Assembly (NCBI GenBank): GCA_025800305.1
Contig: JAOXRY010000069.1
Coordinates: 1-14,923 of the forward strand
DNA: 14,923 bases
Source of the DNA: Campylobacterales bacterium
GTDB lineage: Bacteria; Campylobacterota; Campylobacteria; Campylobacterales; SZUA-545
Reading direction: 5' to 3'
Shown piece after piece: positions 1 to 6,099 of the stretch. Every line of letters begins with the position of its first letter. The stretch's first letter is position 1. The translations under genes were made by a program, and so were the position numbers. The notes under the pieces are model-generated. The model saw only the letters and a program-made list of their open reading frames with translations. It had not been told where the DNA came from and did not search any database.

Positions 1-1
1 A

Positions 2-1126
2 AAAGCAAAAAAAAAAGGAGATGATAAACAAGTTGAACTTCTAAAAAAGAAAGAAAAACTACTAGAAAATGTAATCAGAAAACAAGAGAAATACATTGAT
101 ACTTTAACTAAAAAAGAGGCAGAAAAGCCAGATAATAAACCTCAGAAAAATATTATGATTAAAGAAGAAAATAGAGTTGCTTATCCAGTATTAAAGCCAG
201 AAATTAAAAAAGTGCAAACTCCTCTAATACCACAGAAAGTAGGAGAGAAAAAAGATTTCTTTAAACAAAAAGTCTCATCAAATAGAGCTGTAAACCAACA
301 AGTAAAAAATATAGAGATAATAGAGAATAATTTAGCAAAAAATAAAAAAGAGATTATTGAAAAAGCTCCAGTAGATAATAGTGAAAAATTAGCTGTTATT
401 GATGAGATTCAAAAGAAGATCGAGTATAAAAAACAACAAGCAAAAAATACAGGTAATAAAAGAGAGTTAAAAAGACTACAGCGAAAAGAGAGAGCTTTAA
501 AAAGAAGGGCGGACATTTTAAGAAAAGAAGATAGAAAAGCTCAATTAGAATATGAAAAAAAAGTTAAAGATATTGAGGAAAAACCAGAAGCAATACAAAA
601 AGAAAATAAACAGTTGACTAAAGTAGATAGCCAAGAGAAAAATAAATTTTATGGGGTAACTCTTGGGTCATCTTTGGCTACAGTGACCTCTAAGTGGAAT
701 ACAACACCACCACGTAAAAATGAACCTCAAACTTCTATGACCTCTTCTTTAGGAGCTTATGGAGGGTATAAAAAGTCTAACCTTAGAGGATTAGCAAGTT
801 TTGATTATCACCTTTGGTCTAATTCATCATTGATACTCTTAACACTTCAAGGTGATTATATTTTTCCACAAAGTATATACAATGGAAATATATTTGCAGG
901 TGCTTTTGGAGGATTAGGTGTTTTTGAGACACAGCTTACTGGGTCTAGCGGTTCAGGAAGTGTTTTTGGAGCTGATTTTGGGTATATACAAACAATAGGA
1001 AAAGAGTTTGAACTAGAAGTTGGAATAAAGTATATAATGCCTTCAATAGAGACTAGTGATAGTGACCATAATGTATTTTTAGAATCAATATTTAATACAT
1101 ATTTTGGAGTAAATAAAAAATTTTAA
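2..1126 (+). CDS. Coiled-coil plus outer-membrane beta-barrel protein, 5' end cut by window
   Basis: The frame is open from base 2, so the ATG at 155 is only the first methionine visible and the gene starts outside the window. About 374 residues are visible. Up to about base 648 the protein is dominated by Lys, Glu and Gln, with heptad-like runs typical of a long periplasmic coiled coil. From about base 650 the composition changes to alternating aromatic and small residues (YGVTLGSS, GAYGGYKK, FAGAFGGLGVF, GADFGYIQTIG, LEVGIKYIMP) and ends in VNKKF with a terminal Phe. That is the pattern of a small outer-membrane beta barrel of the OmpA/OmpW-like porin type. I infer a surface protein with the barrel in the outer membrane and the charged helix reaching into the periplasm. 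No signal peptide is visible because the start is missing. An A10 run lies at bases 7-16 in the coding frame. The specific family is not identified. Confidence 0.72.
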   Translation, partial: KAKKKGDDKQVELLKKKEKLLENVIRKQEKYIDTLTKKEAEKPDNKPQKNIMIKEENRVAYPVLKPEIKKVQTPLIPQKVGEKKDFFKQKVSSNRAVNQQVKNIEIIENNLAKNKKEIIEKAPVDNSEKLAVIDEIQKKIEYKKQQAKNTGNKRELKRLQRKERALKRRADILRKEDRKAQLEYEKKVKDIEEKPEAIQKENKQLTKVDSQEKNKFYGVTLGSSLATVTSKWNTTPPRKNEPQTSMTSSLGAYGGYKKSNLRGLASFDYHLWSNSSLILLTLQGDYIFPQSIYNGNIFAGAFGGLGVFETQLTGSSGSGSVFGADFGYIQTIGKEFELEVGIKYIMPSIETSDSDHNVFLESIFNTYFGVNKKF

Positions 1127-1186
1127 TTTCTTTTTATCAAATAATTTACTGAGAAGTTATTGAGAATATTGTTATGCTAGAGTTTA

Positions 1187-1192
1187 TATAAT
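1187..1192 (+). promoter_or_regulatory. Candidate -10 box for the FecR/RCC1 lipoprotein gene
   Basis: A perfect TATAAT lies 20 bases before the ATG at 1213, in an A/T-rich stretch with no well-spaced -35 hexamer. A weak -35 is usual for the housekeeping sigma factor of Campylobacterota. A ribosome binding site AAGGA (1203-1207) follows, five bases before the ATG. Confidence 0.5.
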
Positions 1193-1212
1193 AAAACCAT
1201 ATAAGGAAAAAA

Positions 1213-3204
1213 ATGAAAAAACTAAGTTTTATATTTACTGGATTAATATTTTCGATATTTTTAATATCCTGTGAAAAAAAAGTAGAAGAAAAGGTAGTAA
1301 TAGAAAAATCACCAGAACCGTCAGGAAAAATAGTAAAGCTTCAAGGTGATGTTTTTGCTGTAAAAGAGGATAAAAAAGAGTTGCTGAAAGTAAATTCTCA
1401 GGTTTTTGTTGGAGACACTATAGAGTCTGGTAAAAGTGGCTTGGCAAGGGTTGTCTTTAGTGATGGTGGGGTTGTTGCAATTGGAGCTGATAGCTCTTTT
1501 TCTATTGATGAGTACTTTTATGATGATAAGAGGAAAAGTTCTGATATTAATATTAAAAAAGGGATGTTTGAAGTAATCAGTGGAAAGATTGGAAAAGCAA
1601 ATCCTGATAAATTTAAACTCAAAGCAAAAACAGCAACAATGGGAATTAGAGGAACTCATATTGTTGGCAATATTCAAGAGGGTAAGCCTGACTTAATCGC
1701 TTGTATTGATGGAGCTATCTATGTTGAGGTTGAAGATATCAATGGAAATAAAGTTAAAGTTGATGTAGAAGTTGGACAAAAGGTTGATGTTGATCCAAAA
1801 AGTACAAAAGCGTTAGTAGCCAACAGTGTTAATCTTGAAGAGATAAAAAATATTGTTGAATCAACTGGTTTAGATAACAAAGAAGAAATCTTAGAAAACA
1901 ATATAAAAAATTTAAACATCAATCCAAAAATCTCTACAGCTGGAGACTATTATCACTTAAATGTAGGATTTAATACAGGTTTAAGAGAAGGTATTTCATA
2001 TAGCCTTGATAAGAAGATACCAGGTGTTAGTGTTGATAAGAGCTCTGGAAAGCTAAAAGTTTTAAACTCTTTAGTTGAAAAAGGAGACTTGGAAGTTTTA
2101 GTTAGTGCTTCAACCAAAGATTATAAAGAGAGTAAGAAATATACTATTAAATCAACAAAACACAGAGATTGGGTAAGTTTAAAATCTGGTGAAGGTTTTG
2201 TAATTGGGTTAAAAGCAGATGGAACTCTTTGGAGTTGGGGAAGAAGTAATAAGGGAGCTTTAGGACTTGGATATAAAAGTTTTGTCTTTGAGCCAACTCT
2301 AATCTATTCTAAAACTCCTTTTGCGAGCTTTGATATTGGAGATAGGTTTGTTGTAGCAGTGAAAAAAGATGGAACTTTATGGTCATGGGGAGACAATACA
2401 AACGGCAAACTTGGTCTAGGTAATAATCAAAATAGAGATATACCAACTCAGATTGGAAAAGAAACAAATTGGGAAAAAATTGCTGTTGGATATAACCATA
2501 GTTTAGCTATCACGAAAGATGGAGCTCTATGGTCTTGGGGTGAGAATATTGCAGGAAAGCTAGGAACAGGAAATTCAGAAGATTCTAATTTACCTATAAA
2601 GATCTCTAGTAAAGCTCCTTGGAAAGAAGTTGTAGCAGGGGAGGGACACTCTCTTGGTATTAAAAGTGATGGAACTTTATGGTCTTGGGGTTCTAATGAA
2701 GTGGGACAACTTGGTGTAAAAGACACTCTAGCATTTCTAAAACCAGAGCAGATCTCAAAAGAGACAAATTGGAAGAAAGTATATGCAAATAGCCTTAGTA
2801 GTTTTGCTTTAAAAACAGATGGAACTCTTTGGTCTTGGGGAGATAACGAGCTGGGACTTTTAGGACAAAAAAACTATGAAACTTTGATGATTCCAACAAT
2901 GATTAAGAGTAAAACACAATGGACAAATCTATTTGCTGGGAATACAAACATCGTAGGTCAAGATAGTAACGGAGATTTCTGGGGTTGGGGACAAAATAAA
3001 TTTAGTGAGATAAAAGCTGATAAGAGACCTATTGTAGCTCCTTTAAAGCTGGGTGAGGTCTATAAAGGTAGTGTTTCTATTGGTGAAAATTACATCTTAG
3101 GTGTTACGAAAGACTCAACTTTAAAATATAAGGGGAGTTCAAAATATAGAACTTTAAGTGGAAAAGCTATTACAGTAAACTCAAAAAATTTAAGTAGTAA
3201 GTAA
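1213..3204 (+). CDS. Lipoprotein with FecR domain, Ig-like linker and RCC1-like beta-propeller
   Basis: The 663-residue product begins with a lipoprotein signal peptide: Lys2-Lys3, a hydrophobic core, and lipobox L-I-S-C with Cys20 as the lipidated residue. Residues about 38-190 match a FecR domain (SGKIVKLQGDVFAVK, then VGDTIESGKSGLARVVFSDG and TATMGIRGTHIVG). Residues about 240-312 look like an Ig/cadherin-type beta sandwich (ISYSLD, GVSVDKSSGKLKV). The C-terminal half carries RCC1-type repeats of the form DGTLWSWG...G.LG.G. Their first residues are at 336, 386, 436, 486, 536 and 586, an exact 50-residue period. A degenerate seventh copy (KDSTLKYKG) starts near 633, so a seven-bladed propeller is likely. 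FecR domains occur in periplasmic and surface sensors, and RCC1 propellers bind proteins or ligands. A surface binding or sensing role is my inference. The start is fixed by AAGGA and the signal peptide. It stands alone behind its own promoter. Confidence 0.85.
   Translation: MKKLSFIFTGLIFSIFLISCEKKVEEKVVIEKSPEPSGKIVKLQGDVFAVKEDKKELLKVNSQVFVGDTIESGKSGLARVVFSDGGVVAIGADSSFSIDEYFYDDKRKSSDINIKKGMFEVISGKIGKANPDKFKLKAKTATMGIRGTHIVGNIQEGKPDLIACIDGAIYVEVEDINGNKVKVDVEVGQKVDVDPKSTKALVANSVNLEEIKNIVESTGLDNKEEILENNIKNLNINPKISTAGDYYHLNVGFNTGLREGISYSLDKKIPGVSVDKSSGKLKVLNSLVEKGDLEVLVSASTKDYKESKKYTIKSTKHRDWVSLKSGEGFVIGLKADGTLWSWGRSNKGALGLGYKSFVFEPTLIYSKTPFASFDIGDRFVVAVKKDGTLWSWGDNTNGKLGLGNNQNRDIPTQIGKETNWEKIAVGYNHSLAITKDGALWSWGENIAGKLGTGNSEDSNLPIKISSKAPWKEVVAGEGHSLGIKSDGTLWSWGSNEVGQLGVKDTLAFLKPEQISKETNWKKVYANSLSSFALKTDGTLWSWGDNELGLLGQKNYETLMIPTMIKSKTQWTNLFAGNTNIVGQDSNGDFWGWGQNKFSEIKADKRPIVAPLKLGEVYKGSVSIGENYILGVTKDSTLKYKGSSKYRTLSGKAITVNSKNLSSK
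2218..3135 (+). repeat. Seven RCC1-type protein repeats (six clear, one degenerate)
   Basis: Six 150-base units each encode D-G-[TA]-L-W-S-W-G or, in the sixth, N-G-D-F-W-G-W-G, and a decayed seventh unit follows. The units are similar in protein but diverged in DNA, so this is an old internal duplication and not a recent tandem array. The fixed 150-base period and the WSWG core are seen directly in the sequence. Confidence 0.85.
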
Positions 3205-3226
3205 GAATATTATTTCTGGTTTAATA

Positions 3227-3232
3227 TATAAT
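3227..3232 (+). promoter_or_regulatory. Candidate -10 box for the 42-residue membrane peptide gene
   Basis: TATAAT lies between the lipoprotein stop codon (3202-3204) and the short gene starting at 3258. A transcript from here would have a leader of about 18 bases that includes the AAAGAG ribosome site. There is no clear -35 box. Confidence 0.4.
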
Positions 3233-3257
3233 ATAAACAAAAAATCAAAGAGATAAT

Positions 3258-3386
3258 ATGAACGAAACAGAGAAAAAAGAGGGAATAAAAGAGAAGATAA
3301 TAACAGCAGTTCTTTCAATTTTGACTGGTGGAATCTATTTAGCATTGAAAATGGCAAAAGATAGTCATGAGAAAAATAAGAGTTAA
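3258..3386 (+). CDS. Small putative single-pass membrane protein (42 aa)
   Basis: A short ORF starts at ATG 3258, with AAAGAG (3247-3252) five bases upstream and a TATAAT box before that. The product is a charged N-terminus (NETEKKEGIKEK), a stretch of about 18 mostly apolar residues (IITAVLSILTGGIYLALK), and a charged tail (MAKDSHEKNKS). That layout suggests a small amphipathic or single-pass inner-membrane peptide, or a helical peptide that associates with membrane. I recognise no family. It sits 53 bases after the FecR/RCC1 lipoprotein and 57 bases before the next gene. The ribosome site, promoter and codon use all look normal, which supports a real gene. It is too short to exclude chance. 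Confidence 0.5.
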   Translation: MNETEKKEGIKEKIITAVLSILTGGIYLALKMAKDSHEKNKS

Positions 3387-3443
3387 GTAAAGATCTTGGA
3401 ACAACATCTGCTGATTTAAAACAAATATAAAAAAGGTTTTAAT

Positions 3444-4091
3444 TTGTTTTTTTATCTCCACGCAGTAGAAGATTGTTCCGTCGATTTTGGGTTTGAGCCT
3501 AAAAGTGATTTGCCTGTAAGGTATGATGGTGACGGTTATGAGCTAGAGTCAGTCCCTTTTGATGATTGCGGATTTTCTTTTGATGAAGATTATATTGATG
3601 AAAAGTTAGATGGGATAAGTAGATGTTTATTTCCTTCAATTAAGGCGGTTTATATAGAGAACTATAGTTTTTCAGCTAATAGAAAACAGTTAGAGCTAAT
3701 TAAACAAGCTGTCGAAGAGAGACAAGGAACTTTGGTTGATGGATATATCAGCTTTAGAAATATGTCTTGTTGGCAAGATAGAATCGAATCTATTTTAGAT
3801 GGTCTTGGTTTTGGATATCTTCTTTTTGATCCTACACAAAATCTAAAAGGTGGGATGTACAAAGGAAAGACTTGGCTTGATGTTCCTGATAACTATCTTT
3901 GGTGGGCAGTGAAAAATGAGATCTCTGTTTGGAAAAATGCCAAAGATGAGATCAATAGAAGAAAGATTCAAGCAACTGGTAAAGGCTATGTTCCTTCAAC
4001 ATTTATCAATGAAAATGGTGTTCTTAAGCAGTTTGAAAAAGAGTTGAATAATAGAGAATATCAAGTTAGAAAGGTTGCTTCAAAAGCATAA
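3444..4091 (+). CDS. Hypothetical protein with DUF3820-like short motif
   Basis: The 215-residue product is not recognised with confidence. No ATG or GTG lies between the upstream in-frame stop (3417) and TTG 3444. That TTG follows AAAAAGG at 3430-3436 with about seven bases of spacing, so a TTG start is the best reading. There is no signal peptide and no membrane segment. The first 60 residues are acidic (YDGDGYELES, FDDCGFSFDEDYIDEK). Residues about 136-157 (GGMYKGKTWLDVPDNYLWWA) resemble the motif of DUF3820 and the exonuclease X C-terminal domain, which has the form GKYKGK..-DLP-xYL-W. If that holds, a nucleic-acid-related or enzyme-tail role is possible, but the match is short and by eye. 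The C-terminus is Lys/Arg-rich. The next gene follows after six bases, so the two are probably co-transcribed. Confidence 0.7.
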   Translation: MFFYLHAVEDCSVDFGFEPKSDLPVRYDGDGYELESVPFDDCGFSFDEDYIDEKLDGISRCLFPSIKAVYIENYSFSANRKQLELIKQAVEERQGTLVDGYISFRNMSCWQDRIESILDGLGFGYLLFDPTQNLKGGMYKGKTWLDVPDNYLWWAVKNEISVWKNAKDEINRRKIQATGKGYVPSTFINENGVLKQFEKELNNREYQVRKVASKA

Positions 4092-4097
4092 TTTTTA

Positions 4098-4601
4098 ATG
4101 AAAAATCAACTAGCAGTTATTGATAATCAACAATTGATAGAAAATCATGGAATTACTGTTAAGAAATATTATTTCATTTCCCAAAAGCTTATTGAAGAGA
4201 TGGCAGAACTTTCTGAGGTTTTAAATGATCTTCTTCGTGGAAAACCAAATAGTAAAAAGATAACTGCTGAGTATAAAGATGTGTTGAAATATTTTAAACA
4301 GTATGAAGATATTGTTCAGTTTGTCAGTGGAAATAATCAAGTTGAATACAAGATTGATACTATAGATTTTAGTAAGGGTGAAAGGAAGAAAATTGGTTTC
4401 CTTGCCCTTGCTTCACTAAATTTGAATATTTCCATGTCAATTATGCAAAAAGAGATCTGCAAAGATCTCATAGGAAAAACAAGACCAGAAAGATTAGCTG
4501 GTGCTTATTTTGATTTGAAAAATAGCCTGAAAGTTTTTAAAAAAGTTGTTGATGTGAAAAAAGGTCTTTACCAAAAGAAAAAACTAATCTTAAATCTTTA
4601 G
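4098..4601 (+). CDS. Hypothetical helical protein (167 aa)
   Basis: The ATG at 4098 lies six bases after the stop of the preceding unknown gene. There is no strong ribosome site in that gap, so it may be translated by coupling. The sequence is predicted mostly helical, basic (pI likely high), and without a signal peptide or transmembrane segment. Residues 27-49 (ISQKLIEEMAELSEVLNDLL) recall the EExxE helix of MazG-like nucleotide pyrophosphohydrolases. The second metal-binding ExxD helix is not convincing, so I do not assign that family. A stretch at about 100-115 (GFLALASLNLNISMSIMQ) is apolar but reads as a buried helix. No function is proposed. A 7-bp stem with a GCAA loop, built from two AGATCT copies, lies at 4452-4469 in the coding region. 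Confidence 0.65.
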   Translation: MKNQLAVIDNQQLIENHGITVKKYYFISQKLIEEMAELSEVLNDLLRGKPNSKKITAEYKDVLKYFKQYEDIVQFVSGNNQVEYKIDTIDFSKGERKKIGFLALASLNLNISMSIMQKEICKDLIGKTRPERLAGAYFDLKNSLKVFKKVVDVKKGLYQKKKLILNL

Positions 4602-4620
4602 AAAAATTCTTAATAAACTC

Positions 4621-4648
4621 TTGTTATTAAAGGATTTTTTGATATAAA
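4621..4648 (+). promoter_or_regulatory. Sigma70-type promoter of the DAHP synthase gene
   Basis: TTGTTA (4621-4626) and TATAAA (4643-4648) are separated by 16 bases, with a T-rich spacer. This is the best -35/-10 pair in the window. A start near 4655 would give a leader of about 57 bases ending in the ribosome site AAGGA (4701-4705), six bases before the ATG at 4712. No attenuator hairpin or aromatic-rich leader peptide is seen. Confidence 0.6.
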
Positions 4649-4711
4649 TTACCCTTAAATTTAAATATACAAAGAGGATGAAAAGTCTTCTGCTTAAAAA
4701 AAGGAATACAT

Positions 4712-6061
4712 ATGTGTAGCTGGACTAAAAGTAGCTGGAGAGAAAAGCCAATTAAGCAACAGCCTAACTATCCAGATCTAAAAAAATTAAGATCTGTAGA
4801 AGAAGAACTTGCTACTTACCCACCTTTGATTTTTGCAGAGGAAGCTAGAACATTAAAAGAAAAATTAGCAAGTGTTTCAAAAGGAAATGCTTTTTTACTT
4901 CAAGGTGGAGATTGTGCAGAAAGCTTCAATGCCTTTGATGGAAACAACATAAAATCACTATTTAAAGTAATGATGCAGATGGCAGTTGTTATGACTTTTT
5001 CTGGTGGAAAACCAGTTGTAAAGGTTGGTAGAGTTGCAGGGCAGTTTGCAAAGCCAAGAAGTGCTGATTTTGAAGAAATTGATGGGATTTCATTACCAAG
5101 CTATAGAGGTGATATTGTTAATGATATGGAATTTACAGAAAAAGCAAGAATTCCAAAAGCAAAAAAACTTTTAAAAGCTTATAATCAATCGGCAGCAACA
5201 GTAAACTTACTAAGAGCATTTGCAAGAGGCGGTATGGCAGATCTTCAACAAGTACATAACTGGAATCAAGACTTTTTAAAGAATAATACTTTAGGTGCTA
5301 AATATGAAGAGATCGCTTGTAAAATTAGTGAATCTTTGCAGTTTATGGAGTCTATTGGAATCAATTCAAAAAATACTGCACAACTTGCTGAGACTGTTTT
5401 ATATACTTCCCATGAAGCACTTCTTCTAAATTATGAGGAAGCTTTAACTAGACAAGACTCTTTAACAGGTGATTGGTACGATTGTTCTGCACATATGCTT
5501 TGGATTGGAGATAGAACAAGAGGTCTAGAAGATGCTCATATTGAATTTTTTAGAGGAATAAAAAATCCTATTGGCTGTAAAGTTGGACCATCGATGAAAG
5601 AAGATGAACTTATTAGACTTATTGATGCTCTTAACCCTGAAAACGAAGCAGGTAGATTGAATCTAATTGTAAGAATGGGTGTAAATAAAGTTGAAGAACT
5701 TTATCCAAGTCTATTAAAAAGAGTTGAATCTGAAGGAAAGAAAGTTGTTTGGAGTTGTGATCCTATGCACGCCAATGTTGAAAAAACAAATACAGGATAT
5801 AAAACAAGAGACTTTGAAAATATCTTAGGTGAAGTTAAACAGTTCTTTCAGATCCATAAGGCACAAGGAAGTGTGGCTGGTGGAATTCACCTTGAGATGA
5901 CAGGACAAGACGTTACTGAGTGTACAGGAAGTACATCTTCAGCTATTACAGCAGAAGGGTTATCTAGTCGGTACCATACTCAATGTGATCCAAGACTAAA
6001 TGCTGATCAAGCACTTGAACTTGCTTTTTTGATTGCTGATACTTTAAAAGAAGCTAGATAG
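4712..6061 (+). CDS. aroG: Class II 3-deoxy-7-phosphoheptulonate (DAHP) synthase
   Basis: Condenses phosphoenolpyruvate and erythrose 4-phosphate to DAHP, the first shikimate-pathway step toward Trp, Tyr, Phe and folate, in the cytoplasm. At 449 residues it has the usual length for the class II (plant/Mycobacterium type) enzyme. Visible family motifs are LLQGGDCAESF (62-72), KVGRVAGQFAKPRS (104-117), GDRTRGLEDAHIEFFRG (266-282), KVGPSM (290-295), WSCDPMHAN (347-355), GGIHLEMTGQDVTEC (390-404) and CDPRLNADQALELAF (425-439). By position the metal ligands should be Cys68, His353, Glu395 and Asp426, and all are present. The spacing agrees closely with the mycobacterial enzyme. The N-terminus is short, so the extra regulatory helices of the mycobacterial enzyme are probably reduced. 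The symbol is a family-level choice. It has its own promoter and a stem-loop just after the stop. trpF of the same pathway lies nearby on the other strand. Confidence 0.97.
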   Translation: MCSWTKSSWREKPIKQQPNYPDLKKLRSVEEELATYPPLIFAEEARTLKEKLASVSKGNAFLLQGGDCAESFNAFDGNNIKSLFKVMMQMAVVMTFSGGKPVVKVGRVAGQFAKPRSADFEEIDGISLPSYRGDIVNDMEFTEKARIPKAKKLLKAYNQSAATVNLLRAFARGGMADLQQVHNWNQDFLKNNTLGAKYEEIACKISESLQFMESIGINSKNTAQLAETVLYTSHEALLLNYEEALTRQDSLTGDWYDCSAHMLWIGDRTRGLEDAHIEFFRGIKNPIGCKVGPSMKEDELIRLIDALNPENEAGRLNLIVRMGVNKVEELYPSLLKRVESEGKKVVWSCDPMHANVEKTNTGYKTRDFENILGEVKQFFQIHKAQGSVAGGIHLEMTGQDVTECTGSTSSAITAEGLSSRYHTQCDPRLNADQALELAFLIADTLKEAR

Positions 6062-6072
6062 TCATTCAGATC

Positions 6073-6099
6073 TAGGAGTCTAAATTAACTAGACTCCTA
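6073..6099. terminator. Stem-loop between convergent aroG and receiver/PAS genes
   Basis: TAGGAGTCTA (6073-6082) and TAGACTCCTA (6090-6099) form a perfect 10-bp stem with a 7-base loop. It starts 12 bases after the aroG stop, and its right arm contains the TAG stop of the opposite gene (6097-6099). Neither strand has a clear T tract after the stem, so it may be a bidirectional 3'-end structure and not a classical intrinsic terminator. Confidence 0.55.

Noticed and set aside
7..16. A10 tract as a phase-variation switch
   Set aside because: A single moderate A tract in an A-rich Lys-coding region is expected by composition; it is mentioned only as something to check in reads.
155..157. ATG 155 as the start of the left-edge gene
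   Set aside because: The frame is open to base 2 with the same Lys/Glu-rich character and no ribosome site precedes the ATG.
1321..1677. Long antisense frame opposite the FecR domain (and similar ones opposite the RCC1 repeats at 2448-2726 and the PAS gene at 6902-7243)
   Set aside because: They have no ribosome site and low-complexity Phe/Ser/Leu-rich products, and they mirror genes with strong domain evidence.
2218..3135. Regular 150-base repeats considered as a CRISPR-like or mobile repeat array
   Set aside because: The period is that of the RCC1 protein unit in one open frame, and the DNA copies are diverged at synonymous positions.
4098..4601. Assignment of the 167-residue protein to the MazG family
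   Set aside because: Only the first EExxE-like helix matches; the second metal-binding ExxD helix is not clear, so the family call would be unsupported.
4678..4719. A 13-codon ORF just before aroG (MKSLLLKKRNTYV) that could be an attenuator leader peptide
   Set aside because: Its ribosome site AAAGAGG abuts the ATG with no spacing, it holds only one aromatic residue (a Tyr), and no terminator/antiterminator hairpins lie in the leader.
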